Assembly: GCA_902793325.1 (NCBI GenBank) | Contig: CADBCY010000046.1 | Coordinates: 1 to 32,007 of the forward strand | Source of the DNA: an uncultured Eubacteriales bacterium | Lineage (GTDB): Bacteria; Bacillota; Clostridia; Christensenellales; Aristaeellaceae | Length of the DNA: 32,007 nucleotides | Direction: 5' to 3' | Shown here: positions 1 through 6,921 of the stretch, one piece after another | Numbering within the stretch: position 1 is the stretch's first letter | Layout of the letters: the number at the start of each line of letters is the position of its first letter | Notes under the pieces: generated by a model | Database searches by the model: none | The model's input: the letters and a program-made list of their open reading frames with translations, nothing else | What the model was told of the DNA's origin: nothing | Program-made: the position numbers and the translations under genes

Positions 1-98
1 GCGGCCAGCCCCGAGTCCAGCGCTTCCTGCACCAGCCCCGGCGTCTTTTTCGCCTTGCCCGCGATGACAATGTCCGCTACGTCCTGTAAAGTTGCCAT
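1..98 (-). CDS. Probable corrinoid (B12-binding) protein, N-terminal fragment
   Basis: Only the first 32 codons are inside the window; the gene runs off the left edge. The visible peptide begins MATLQDVADIVIAGKAKK and continues with a TPGLVQEALDSGL-like helix. This resembles the N-terminal helical cap of the small corrinoid proteins that serve as methyl carriers for methyltransferases (MtaC/MtbC/MtmC-like). Family members act in the cytosol with a partner methyltransferase. An AAGGGGG ribosome binding site lies about 9 bases before the ATG. The cobalt-binding DxHxxG motif would lie outside the window, so the call rests on the N-terminal pattern alone. The same-strand permease 198 bases upstream could be co-transcribed. 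Confidence 0.55.
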   Translation of the reverse strand, partial: MATLQDVADIVIAGKAKKTPGLVQEALDSGLA

Positions 99-296
99 TC
101 GATGAGTCCCCCTTGTTTGATCGTTGGTCGTTGGTGTCCGGCGCGCGCATCCTCGCGAATCCGCGCCCGCGGGTGACATAAAACCCAAAGCGTGCCGCGA
201 TTGGATTCTATATGCTTTATTGCCGGAGCGGGGCTGGTACTCCCGGCCCGGCAAAGCCGGGGAAGCGTTCGCGTCCCCGGCAGGGCATCATGGTCG

Positions 297-1706
297 TCAG
301 CACCCGAGCAGCCGGCACGCCGCCGGAATCAGGATCGCCACCAGCACCGCCACCACGATGGACGCGGGGATGCCGGTCTTGATCATGTCGCTGAACTTGT
401 AGTACTTGAATTTATAGGTAAACATCGGCACCGCATCGGTGGGCAGCACGAAGGTCACCGCCGACCAGAACGACACCAGTATGGCCGCGCCGGCGGGATT
501 GATGTTCGCCAGCACCGCCAGCTCCACGATGGGCACCACCGCCAGGCCCGCCACCGCGGGGCCGGAGGGGATGAGAATGTGTATGCAGCACACCAGGAAG
601 GAGATCAGCAGGAACACCGCGAACGGGCTCCAGTTGGCCGCGCCGCCCAGCGTGATGGTGATGAGCCACTTGGCCGCGCCGGTCACCAGCGTGGCGTCCG
701 CCAGCGCGCCGACCGAGCCGACCATGAAGGTGGCGTCCCAGCCGCCCTTCTGGGAGTACTCGTTCCAGCTCAGCACCTCGATGCCGGGGAACATGAACAG
801 GCACGTTCCCATCAGGGCCACGCAGGTGGTGTTCAGCACCGGGATCCAGGAGGAGGCGATCCACGCCACGAACATGGCCGCGATCACCGCCAGGGCCTTC
901 TTCTCGCGGAGGGTCAGGGGGCCGGCGCCGTGCACCATCTTCTGGGCCTCGCGCATGGCCTCGTTGGAGATCTCCTCCGGCTTGTGCACGAAGGTGATCC
1001 ACAGCGCCACCAGCACCGTCACCAGCAGGCCGATGGGATAGCCCTGGATCATCCACTTCAGGAAGGTCACGGGGCGGTCCATGGCCGCCAGGGTGTTCAT
1101 GGCGATGATGTTGGTGGGGCCGCCGGCGGGCGTCATGTAGCCGCCGATCACCGACGCGGCCGGAATGGCGATCATCAGGCACTTGCCCAGGTTGGAGGTG
1201 CCCGGCTTCGGGTCGCCGTTGGCCTTCAGCACCGCCAGGCCCAGCGACGCGAACAGCGCGCAGGTGGGGATGTTGGACATGATGGACGACAGCAGCGCCG
1301 TGCCGACCGCGAAGCCCACCACCAGCTTGCGGGGGGACTTCTTCGCCCAGGTCATGATCAGGCCCGCGATGCGGGTGGGAATCGTGGTGGAGGCCATGGC
1401 CGTGGTGATGGACATGGTACCGACCATGAAGAAGAACACCGAGCCGCCGAAGCCCTTGAACATGTCGCCCGGCGTCAGGATCTTCATGAACACCAGCAGC
1501 GTCGCCATGAAGATGCCGGTCACGGCCATGTTCATGGTCTCCGTCACCCACAGCACGATGGACGCCAGGATGATGCCGAAGGACTGCATGCCCGCGCGGG
1601 TCAGCCCTTCGGGGCAGGGCAGAATGCTGGAGAGCAAAATCAGGCATGCCGCGATGACGAGAAACAGGCCCCTGTTCCGGGTCTTCGCGACAGGTTGGGT
1701 TTTCAT
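297..1706 (-). CDS. SLC13/DASS-family anion permease (sodium:dicarboxylate type)
   Basis: A 469-residue integral membrane protein with roughly a dozen hydrophobic segments. It is probably a sodium-coupled importer of a dicarboxylate, tricarboxylate or other divalent anion. The first half carries GGYMTPAGGPTN, the family signature of form GGxxTPxGxPxN, and an SNIPT stretch that corresponds to the first substrate/sodium-binding SNT loop. The second half has the matching repeat ending IPSGPAVAGLAVVPI. The start is the ATG preceded by GGAGGAAACGGA; the frame stays open further upstream but has no ribosome binding site there. The substrate cannot be read from sequence. With a fumarase and a fumarate-reductase-like cluster in the same window a C4-dicarboxylate is tempting, but that is inference. 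Confidence 0.8.
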   Translation of the reverse strand: MKTQPVAKTRNRGLFLVIAACLILLSSILPCPEGLTRAGMQSFGIILASIVLWVTETMNMAVTGIFMATLLVFMKILTPGDMFKGFGGSVFFFMVGTMSITTAMASTTIPTRIAGLIMTWAKKSPRKLVVGFAVGTALLSSIMSNIPTCALFASLGLAVLKANGDPKPGTSNLGKCLMIAIPAASVIGGYMTPAGGPTNIIAMNTLAAMDRPVTFLKWMIQGYPIGLLVTVLVALWITFVHKPEEISNEAMREAQKMVHGAGPLTLREKKALAVIAAMFVAWIASSWIPVLNTTCVALMGTCLFMFPGIEVLSWNEYSQKGGWDATFMVGSVGALADATLVTGAAKWLITITLGGAANWSPFAVFLLISFLVCCIHILIPSGPAVAGLAVVPIVELAVLANINPAGAAILVSFWSAVTFVLPTDAVPMFTYKFKYYKFSDMIKTGIPASIVVAVLVAILIPAACRLLGC

Positions 1707-1751
1707 TTCCGTTTCCTCCTCCCGTGATCTCTGTGGACGAGATGGCCGCAA

Positions 1752-1780
1752 CATAACAATTCTAACCATTTCATAACAAT
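1752..1780. repeat. Direct repeat CATAACAAT x2 in the permease leader
   Basis: Two exact copies of the 9-mer CATAACAAT (1752-1760 and 1772-1780) start 20 bases apart, about two helical turns. They lie just downstream of the minus-strand -10 box of the permease. The phasing is what a dimeric regulator bound to one DNA face would need, but no regulator gene is adjacent, so the operator reading is tentative. Confidence 0.4.
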
Positions 1781-1791
1781 AATCCGCATTG

Positions 1792-1820
1792 ATTATATCA
1801 CATCCGCCAGACGCAGGCAA
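1792..1820 (-). promoter_or_regulatory. Sigma-A-type promoter for the anion permease
   Basis: On the minus strand TTGCCT (-35, 1815-1820) is followed by a 17-base spacer and a perfect TATAAT (-10, 1792-1797). The predicted leader before the permease ATG is about 80 bases and contains the CATAACAAT repeats. Confidence 0.65.
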
Positions 1821-1934
1821 CCCCTAAAAGCCGGGAATCGCCGCGGGAATTTAATCATTTCTTGCTTTTTTCTCGACACAAAAAATATCATGGAGTTTTC
1901 CGTCGCGCCATCGGAACGCAATGTTGACTTAACA

Positions 1935-1952
1935 GGCCGCCGCGCGGCGGCC
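1935..1952. repeat. 18-bp perfect palindrome in the divergent intergenic region
   Basis: GGCCGCCGCGCGGCGGCC is a perfect two-fold palindrome in the 388-base gap between the permease and the DHH gene. It has no loop and no T-tract, so it is not a good terminator. It may be a protein-binding site or chance in GC-rich DNA. Apart from the two divergent promoters and the CATAACAAT repeats I see nothing else in this gap. Confidence 0.35.
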
Positions 1953-2008
1953 GCGGCTGTGCACAATTTGTCGAAACGTGCGGAAAACGTTTTTTTCGTT
2001 CGCGCCTG

Positions 2009-2038
2009 TGGACATTCGCCCCGGGGATATGCTATAAT
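2009..2038 (+). promoter_or_regulatory. Sigma-A-type promoter with extended -10, for the DHH gene
   Basis: TGGACA (2009-2014), an 18-base spacer and TATAAT (2033-2038), preceded by a TGC extended -10 element. The DHH start codon follows 57 bases downstream of the -10. Confidence 0.75.
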
Positions 2039-2094
2039 GTGTATCGGCATGAAAATCATGATATTATAGCCGCAAGATCGTCTGGAGGTGCACC

Positions 2095-3024
2095 ATGGAG
2101 CAGAAAAAGAGATTGGTAACCCGGAGCGACTTTGACGGCCTCGCCTGTGCGATGATGCTGCGCGAACTGAACATGATCGAGGAGATCAAGTTCGTTCACC
2201 CCAAGGACGTGCAGGATGGCAAGGTCGAGCTCTCCAAGAACGACATCACCACCAACCTGCCCTACGATCCCCGCGTGGGGCTGGCCTTCGACCACCACGA
2301 GTCCGAGATGGACCGCCTGAAGGCCCAGGAGACCGGCGGCAAGCTGATTATCGATCCCAACGCCCGCAGCGCCGCCCGCGTGGTGTACGATTACTTCGGC
2401 GGCAAAAAGGCCTTCCCCCGGGTCAGCGACGAGCTGATGACCGCGGTGGACAAGGGCGACAGCGCCGACTTCAGCATCGACGAGATCCTGAACCCCACGG
2501 GCTGGGTGCTGCTGCATTACCTGATGGATCCCCGCACCGGCCTGGGCCGCTTCCGCCAGTTCCGCATCTCCAACTACGACCTGATGATGGAGCTGATCGG
2601 CTACTGCATGGACCATTCCATCGATGAGATCCTGGAGCTGCCGGACGTGAAGGAGCGCGTGGACCTGTACTTCGAGCAGGCGGAGGCGTTCAAGGCGCAG
2701 CTGCATCGCATCGCGAAGGTGTACGACAAGGTGGTCGTGCTGGACCTGCGCGACGAGGAGATCATCCACGCGGGCAACCGCTTCATGATCTACGCGCTGT
2801 ACCCCGAGACGCAGATCTCCGTCCACGTGGCCTGGGGCTTCCGCAAGCAGAACACCGCCGTCATGATCGGCAAGTCCATCGTGAACAAGGGCTCCGCCGT
2901 GGACATCGGCGAGCTGTGCCTGAAGTACGGCGGCGGCGGCCATCGCAACGCGGGCACCTGCCAGCTTGAGAACGACGTGGTGGACGGCGAGCTGCCGAAC
3001 ATCATCGCGGCGCTGAACGCATAA
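2095..3024 (+). CDS. DHH-family phosphoesterase (exopolyphosphatase/nanoRNase-like)
   Basis: A 309-residue cytosolic metal-dependent phosphoesterase of the DHH superfamily. Visible motifs are the N-terminal TRSDFDG metal-binding segment (residues about 10-15), the DHH triad followed by ESE (66-71), a central DKGD metal-ligand motif, and the C-terminal DHHA1-type substrate loop GGGGHRNAG (279-287). Family members hydrolyse short RNA, cyclic dinucleotide products such as pApA, or polyphosphate; the sequence does not tell which. The next gene is an HD-GYP protein, a family that degrades cyclic di-GMP to linear products, so a role in clearing short linear dinucleotides would fit. That pairing is inference. 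The start is the ATG after CTGGAGGTGCACC. The gene ends in a strong hairpin and so appears to be a separate unit. Confidence 0.85.
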   Translation: MEQKKRLVTRSDFDGLACAMMLRELNMIEEIKFVHPKDVQDGKVELSKNDITTNLPYDPRVGLAFDHHESEMDRLKAQETGGKLIIDPNARSAARVVYDYFGGKKAFPRVSDELMTAVDKGDSADFSIDEILNPTGWVLLHYLMDPRTGLGRFRQFRISNYDLMMELIGYCMDHSIDEILELPDVKERVDLYFEQAEAFKAQLHRIAKVYDKVVVLDLRDEEIIHAGNRFMIYALYPETQISVHVAWGFRKQNTAVMIGKSIVNKGSAVDIGELCLKYGGGGHRNAGTCQLENDVVDGELPNIIAALNA

Positions 3025-3043
3025 TCATGCATTGAAACAAACA

Positions 3044-3071
3044 CCCGCCGGCCCCGATGGCCGGCGGGTTT
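3044..3071 (+). terminator. Probable rho-independent terminator after the DHH gene
   Basis: A perfect 10-bp stem, CCCGCCGGCC (3044-3053) and GGCCGGCGGG (3059-3068), with a 5-base loop and only a short TTT tail. It lies between the DHH stop and the HD-GYP start. The short T-tract may let some readthrough into the HD-GYP gene, for which I see no separate promoter. Confidence 0.6.
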
Positions 3072-3098
3072 GAATCCTCAGGGACGGAGGCGCTTTCC

Positions 3099-4205
3099 AT
3101 GACCAGAATGGAAACCACGCGCAGGATGATCCAGCGGGGCGGCAATATCCTGTCCAAGGGCTGCAAGGTGAGCAGGATCGTGCTGTACGCGATCATCGTC
3201 GCCCACATCGCGCTGCTGGTGGGCGTGTTCGTGGACGGGCGGGTGGCGAAGGTCATCCAGGAGGCTTACGAGGACAACGCCGTCTACCGGTTCCTGAACG
3301 AAATCGCCTCCCTCGACCGCGTTCCCATGGCCTGGCGCGCCGCCATCGGCTGCGGGGCGGCGCTGCTGACCCACGTGGTGCTGCTGTGCTTCGTGAAGAT
3401 GATCTCCGGCATGATGGACCACCTCGCCGCGGGCGGGCTGCCCTTTGACGTGGCGGCGGCGCAGCGCATCCGGCGCTATTCGTACGTGATGCTGGCGCTG
3501 TCGCTGTACAACCTGCCGATGGGCCTCATCGTGTTCGGCCTGACGTTGTTGTTCTCCTACATCATCGAGTACGGCGCCTACATCCAGCAGCGGGCGGACG
3601 AGACCAACCGCATCCAGGAGGAGATGATCGTCTCCTTCGCGGAGATCACCGAGAACAAGTCCGGCCAGACGGGCCAGCACATCAAGCGCGTGTCCGAGTA
3701 CGCGCGGATACTGGCCGAGCAGCTCGGGCTGGGCGCGGAGGCGGTGGAGTCCATCCGCATCGCCTCCACCATGCACGACGTGGGCAAGCTGCTCATTCCG
3801 TCGGAGATCCTGGAGAAGCCGGGCAAGCTCACGGACGAGGAGTACGCCGTCATCCAGCAGCACACCACCTACGGCGGGCAACTGCTCGAGCACGTGGAGG
3901 GGGAGGAGATGGAGCTCTCCCGCACCATCGCGCTGCAGCACCACGAGCGCTACGACGGGCGCGGCTATCCCGCCCATCTCCGGGGAGAGGACATCAGCCG
4001 GGCCGGGCGCATCGTGGCCGTGGCGGACGTGTACGACGCCCTCACCAGCAAGCGCAGCTACAAGGACGCCTGGTCCGAGGATGACGCCGGGAAGGAGATC
4101 CTCCGGGGCCGCGGCACCCAGTTCGACCCACAGGTGGTGGACGCCTTCGAGGCCGCGCGCGACAGAATCCTCGAGGTGCGGCGGCGGTTCGCCGACGAGG
4201 GGTAA
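3099..4205 (+). CDS. Membrane-anchored HD-GYP domain protein (probable c-di-GMP phosphodiesterase)
   Basis: A 368-residue protein. The N-terminal half contains three or four hydrophobic segments (roughly residues 27-47, 82-107 and 128-165). A linker follows and then a C-terminal HD-GYP domain with the catalytic HDVGK (HD at 226-227), QHHERYDGRGYP (GYP at 289-291) and the downstream VADVYDALTSKRSYK. HD-GYP domains hydrolyse cyclic di-GMP. All signature residues are present, so an active enzyme is likely. The membrane part is not a recognised sensor domain. I chose the ATG after GGGACGGAGG; an upstream in-frame ATG at 3057 falls inside the preceding terminator hairpin and has no ribosome binding site. 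Confidence 0.85.
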   Translation: MTRMETTRRMIQRGGNILSKGCKVSRIVLYAIIVAHIALLVGVFVDGRVAKVIQEAYEDNAVYRFLNEIASLDRVPMAWRAAIGCGAALLTHVVLLCFVKMISGMMDHLAAGGLPFDVAAAQRIRRYSYVMLALSLYNLPMGLIVFGLTLLFSYIIEYGAYIQQRADETNRIQEEMIVSFAEITENKSGQTGQHIKRVSEYARILAEQLGLGAEAVESIRIASTMHDVGKLLIPSEILEKPGKLTDEEYAVIQQHTTYGGQLLEHVEGEEMELSRTIALQHHERYDGRGYPAHLRGEDISRAGRIVAVADVYDALTSKRSYKDAWSEDDAGKEILRGRGTQFDPQVVDAFEAARDRILEVRRRFADEG

Positions 4206-4233
4206 CGAAAACGACGAAAACCGTCAAAAAACA

Positions 4234-4262
4234 TGGACAAGCGCGCCCGAATATGTTAGAAT
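4234..4262 (+). promoter_or_regulatory. Sigma-A-type promoter for the secreted protein gene
   Basis: TGGACA (4234-4239), a 17-base spacer and TAGAAT (4257-4262), with a TGT extended -10 just before it. It lies in the short gap between the HD-GYP stop and the next start. The -35 is identical to that of the DHH promoter. Confidence 0.65.
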
Positions 4263-4297
4263 GCACAGGAGAGCATAAATATGAGGAGAACAATATC

Positions 4298-5248
4298 ATG
4301 AAGAAAATCCTTGCTCTGTTGATCGCACTGATGATGCTGGCCCTGCCCATGGCATCCGCGGAGACCGTGTTCACCTTTGCCGATCCCGTGCTGAAGCTGA
4401 ACATGGGCGAAGAGCAGACCATCGACCTGACCGGCCTGGAGCTGGTCCTCGCCGCGGGCGAGCTGGACAATGACTCGATTGGCCTGAAGCTCTCCATCAA
4501 CGGCGAAGAGCCGCTGTTCTGCCTGAAGGCCATGGTGATCGACAACCAGCTGATCCTGACGGCCGACGGTCTGAGCAACACCTACTTCGTGGTGCTCCCC
4601 GAGAGAGTGCAGAACATCCAGAACTTCGAGCTGCCCGAGAACATCGACCTCGAGGCCGTGATCGACACCGTGGTGAACGGCATCGAGATGGACGGCGACA
4701 CCATCCGCGTGCCCTACAACGTCATCAACGACGCGCTGAGCCAGCTCGTGCCCGCCCTGAAGGACGTCGAGATCCCCGGCGTGGACATGAACGACTTTGC
4801 CGACAACGTGAACAAACTGATCGAGTCCAACTCCGGCATCACCCTGGAGGGCACCTACAATGAGACCGACGGCGGCATGGACGTGGCTGCGAAGGCCTTC
4901 CTGGTGCAGAACGGCGAAGCTTCCGCCGATCCCGCGTTCAACCTGACCCTGTCCCTGGGCGAAAACATCAGCCTGACCATCGACGTGGCGGACGTGGGCA
5001 GCTTCAGCTTCAGCGTGGTGGGCGACCAGGTGACCATCGCCGCCAGCGCCGAAGGCCAGAGCTTCAGCCTGACCGGCAAGGTCGGCACCCGCGAGGAGGA
5101 CGTGGCGGTCGAGAACCTGGATGCCGTCAACGCCCTCGACCTGCAGAACCTGACCGATGAGGAGCAGGAGCAGCTTGGCAGCGAGCTGATGAACGCTGCC
5201 GACGGCCTGATCACCTATTTCTCCAGCGCGATGGGCGACGCCGCATAA
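4298..5248 (+). CDS. Secreted protein of unknown function
   Basis: A 316-residue protein I do not recognise. It starts with a clear Sec signal peptide (MKKILALLIALMMLALP, probable cleavage after ASA at about residue 22). No cysteine follows the cleavage site, so it is not a lipoprotein of the usual kind. The mature part is acidic and rich in Asp, Glu, Leu and Val, in alternating hydrophobic/polar stretches that suggest a beta-rich fold of the type seen in periplasmic or cell-surface lipid-binding-like proteins. No catalytic motif is evident. The start follows ATGAGGAGAACAATATC; an upstream in-frame ATG at 4253 overlaps the -10 box and is excluded. It has its own promoter and a strong terminator, so it is monocistronic. 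Confidence 0.75.
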   Translation: MKKILALLIALMMLALPMASAETVFTFADPVLKLNMGEEQTIDLTGLELVLAAGELDNDSIGLKLSINGEEPLFCLKAMVIDNQLILTADGLSNTYFVVLPERVQNIQNFELPENIDLEAVIDTVVNGIEMDGDTIRVPYNVINDALSQLVPALKDVEIPGVDMNDFADNVNKLIESNSGITLEGTYNETDGGMDVAAKAFLVQNGEASADPAFNLTLSLGENISLTIDVADVGSFSFSVVGDQVTIAASAEGQSFSLTGKVGTREEDVAVENLDAVNALDLQNLTDEEQEQLGSELMNAADGLITYFSSAMGDAA

Positions 5249-5264
5249 TATAAGCGCGCACATT

Positions 5265-5300
5265 GACGCCGCGCAGGGGCTTCCCGGCGCGGCGTCGTTT
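5265..5300 (+). terminator. Terminator hairpin between convergent genes
   Basis: A perfect 10-bp stem, GACGCCGCGC (5265-5274) and GCGCGGCGTC (5287-5296), whose 12-base loop can itself pair GGG with CCC, followed on the plus strand by GTTTGCTT. It lies 16 bases after the secreted-protein stop and 7 bases beyond the stop of the convergent deformylase gene. It may serve both, though only the plus side has a T-rich tail. Confidence 0.7.
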
Positions 5301-5302
5301 GC

Positions 5303-5713
5303 TTAAATGAGGATCCCCTCGAGGTGGTCCATTTCGTGCTGTATGATCTGCGCGATCCAGCCGGCGTAGGCCTGACGGTGCTTGCGCCACCGGTCGTCGC
5401 GGTACTCGACCTCGATCCGTTGATACCGCGTCGCGCGCCGCACGCCGTCCAGCGACAGGCAGCCCTCCTCCGCCTCGTAGGGCGAATCGCCGCCGAGCAG
5501 CACGGGGTTGTACATCACCACGTCGACCGGCCCCATGTTCACGATGATGACGCGCTTCTTCATGCCGATCATGTTGGCGGCCATGCCGACGCACCGCTCC
5601 CGGTTCGCCCGCAGCGTATCCCGAAGATCCCGGCCGACGGAGGCGTCGTCCGGGGTCGCCGGTTCGGACTTCTGGCCGAGGAAGAACGCGTCCCTGACGA
5701 CGGGCCGGATCAT
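5303..5713 (-). CDS. def: Peptide deformylase, variant motif 1
   Basis: A 136-residue protein of the peptide deformylase family, metal enzymes that remove the N-formyl group from new proteins. Motif 2 is EEGCLSLDG and motif 3 is QHEMDHLEG, so the three metal ligands (one Cys, two His) and the catalytic Glu are present. Motif 1 is CVGMAANMIG instead of the usual GxGLAAPQ: the conserved Gln that helps bind the formyl oxygen is replaced by Met. The protein is also shorter than housekeeping deformylases. It may be a second, divergent deformylase rather than the main one. It is the last gene of a same-strand run, 64 bases after the thioesterase, with a GGGGTGC ribosome binding site. Confidence 0.75.
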   Translation of the reverse strand: MIRPVVRDAFFLGQKSEPATPDDASVGRDLRDTLRANRERCVGMAANMIGMKKRVIIVNMGPVDVVMYNPVLLGGDSPYEAEEGCLSLDGVRRATRYQRIEVEYRDDRWRKHRQAYAGWIAQIIQHEMDHLEGILI

Positions 5714-5777
5714 GCGCGCACCCCGCCGCGCGCCGCGGGATCTGCAGACAGGCGGGGGCCGTGGACTTGCTTCATCG

Positions 5778-6203
5778 TCAATTCCTCCCCTCCTGCCCTT
5801 CGCGGCGCTGCGCCTCGATCGCGGCGCAGAATTCCGGCATGTCGCGCTTCATGCGCACGAGCCCGCCGTCCCTCCGGACGAATACGTGCTCGGAGCGCGC
5901 CTCGAGGACGACGTCCCCGCCCCTGCGCATGACGTAGCGTATGGCCAGCACGACGCCGTTGAACGATTCCACCTCGACGGTGATTTCGATTTCATCGCCG
6001 AAGGTGCAGGCCTTCCTGTACTGGCAGGAGAGCGCCCGGACCGGCGACAACACGCCTTCCGCCTCCATGCGCCGATAGGAATAGCCGATCTGATCCATGA
6101 AGTCGATGCGCGCCTCTTCCATCCAGTGGATGTAATTCGCGTGATGGGTAATGCCCATCATGTCCGTCTCGTAATACTGAACCTTCCTGACATAGGGTCT
6201 CAC
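5778..6203 (-). CDS. Acyl-CoA thioesterase, hotdog fold (YbgC/FadM-like)
   Basis: A 141-residue single hotdog (4HBT) domain protein. The N-terminus shows YYETDMMGITHHANY followed by WMEEAR, the classic signature with the catalytic Asp at residue 14 and the conserved HHxNY. Members hydrolyse acyl-CoA or acyl-ACP thioesters in the cytosol; substrate chain length cannot be read here. The start is a GTG preceded by AAGGCGG; no ATG lies in frame nearby. The gene is upstream of the deformylase with a 64-base gap and probably forms one transcript with it. A clear promoter in the 113 bases before it was not found. Confidence 0.8.
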   Translation of the reverse strand: MRPYVRKVQYYETDMMGITHHANYIHWMEEARIDFMDQIGYSYRRMEAEGVLSPVRALSCQYRKACTFGDEIEITVEVESFNGVVLAIRYVMRRGGDVVLEARSEHVFVRRDGGLVRMKRDMPEFCAAIEAQRREGQEGRN

Positions 6204-6316
6204 GGTTCACACCGCCTTTTAATATCACTTGCGCAGAGGAATTCGGGATCAATTTCCGAGAAGAGATTCCCGATTTGCCATGTTTGATTTGATATCCATA
6301 GGAATCATCCGTTCAG

Positions 6317-6858
6317 TCAGTCGTCGGCGTCGGCGTAAGTGTAGGGCAGATTGTTGTCGATGCAATACTGCTTTGCATAGGAGTCCCGACCGACGATGAT
6401 TTCGGTCAGGCTGTCACGCCGGTTAAACGCCCGGTCGCCGATGGACGTGATGCTGTCGGGGATACGAACGGTGGTCAGGCTTTTGCACCCGAAAAACGCC
6501 GAGTCGCCGATGGAGGTGACGCTGTCAGGGATGCTGACGGCGGTCAGGCCGGAGCACCAGGAAAACGCCCCGTCGCCGATGGAGGTGACGCTGTCGGGGA
6601 TGCTGACGGCGGTCAGACTGGAGCACTTGGAAACGCCCCGTCGCCGATGGAGGTGACCGGGTACCCATCCAGTTCGCAGGGTAAATCCAATTCTTTAGCA
6701 CTGCCTTTATACTTGGTGATTTCCACCGTACCGTCATCCAGCAGGGCATATGTATATTCACCGGATTCAAAGACTTCCCGTTCGGCCTCCTCCGCAAAGG
6801 CGGGGGCGCAGGCAAAGCATATCGCGAGGGTCAGCAACAGCGCAAGCATCTTCTTCAT
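6317..6858 (-). pseudogene. BspA-type leucine-rich-repeat secreted protein, frameshifted
   Basis: The 5' part encodes a signal peptide (MKKMLALLLTLAICFACAPAFA) and then a leader to the first repeat, DGYPVTSIGDGAF. It then runs into an early stop. In the next frame the protein continues through three more copies of the 23-residue BspA repeat (CSGLTAVSIPDSVTSIGDGAF-like) and a C-terminal cap ending YTYADADD before TGA. The break is at 6631-6633: this repeat has AAA on the plus strand where the neighbouring repeat has AAAA, so one lost base explains it. Restored, the product would be about 180 residues, a small surface LRR protein. The ribosome binding site AAGGAGG precedes tandem ATGs; I chose the second. 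The loss could be real, phase-variable or an assembly error. Confidence 0.75.
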
Positions 6859-6921
6859 CATTCGTTCCTCCTTGTCGTGTCGGTTGGTCAACCATTGGTC
6901 CGGTACAGTACCTTGCGGGGT

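Noticed and set aside
247-261. Hairpin CCCGGC-AAA-GCCGGG after the permease as a terminator
   Set aside because: The stem is only 6 bp and no T-tract follows on the minus strand, so readthrough into the corrinoid gene is as likely.
1793-2059. An 88-codon minus-strand frame upstream of the permease
   Set aside because: It overlaps the permease promoter and the DHH promoter, has no ribosome binding site, and its translation shows no domain.
6396-6656. A plus-strand frame with a regular repeat (SPMEVTLSGMLTAVR-like)
   Set aside because: It is the antisense reading of the BspA leucine-rich repeats, which give the known SIPDSVTSIGDGAF repeat on the minus strand.
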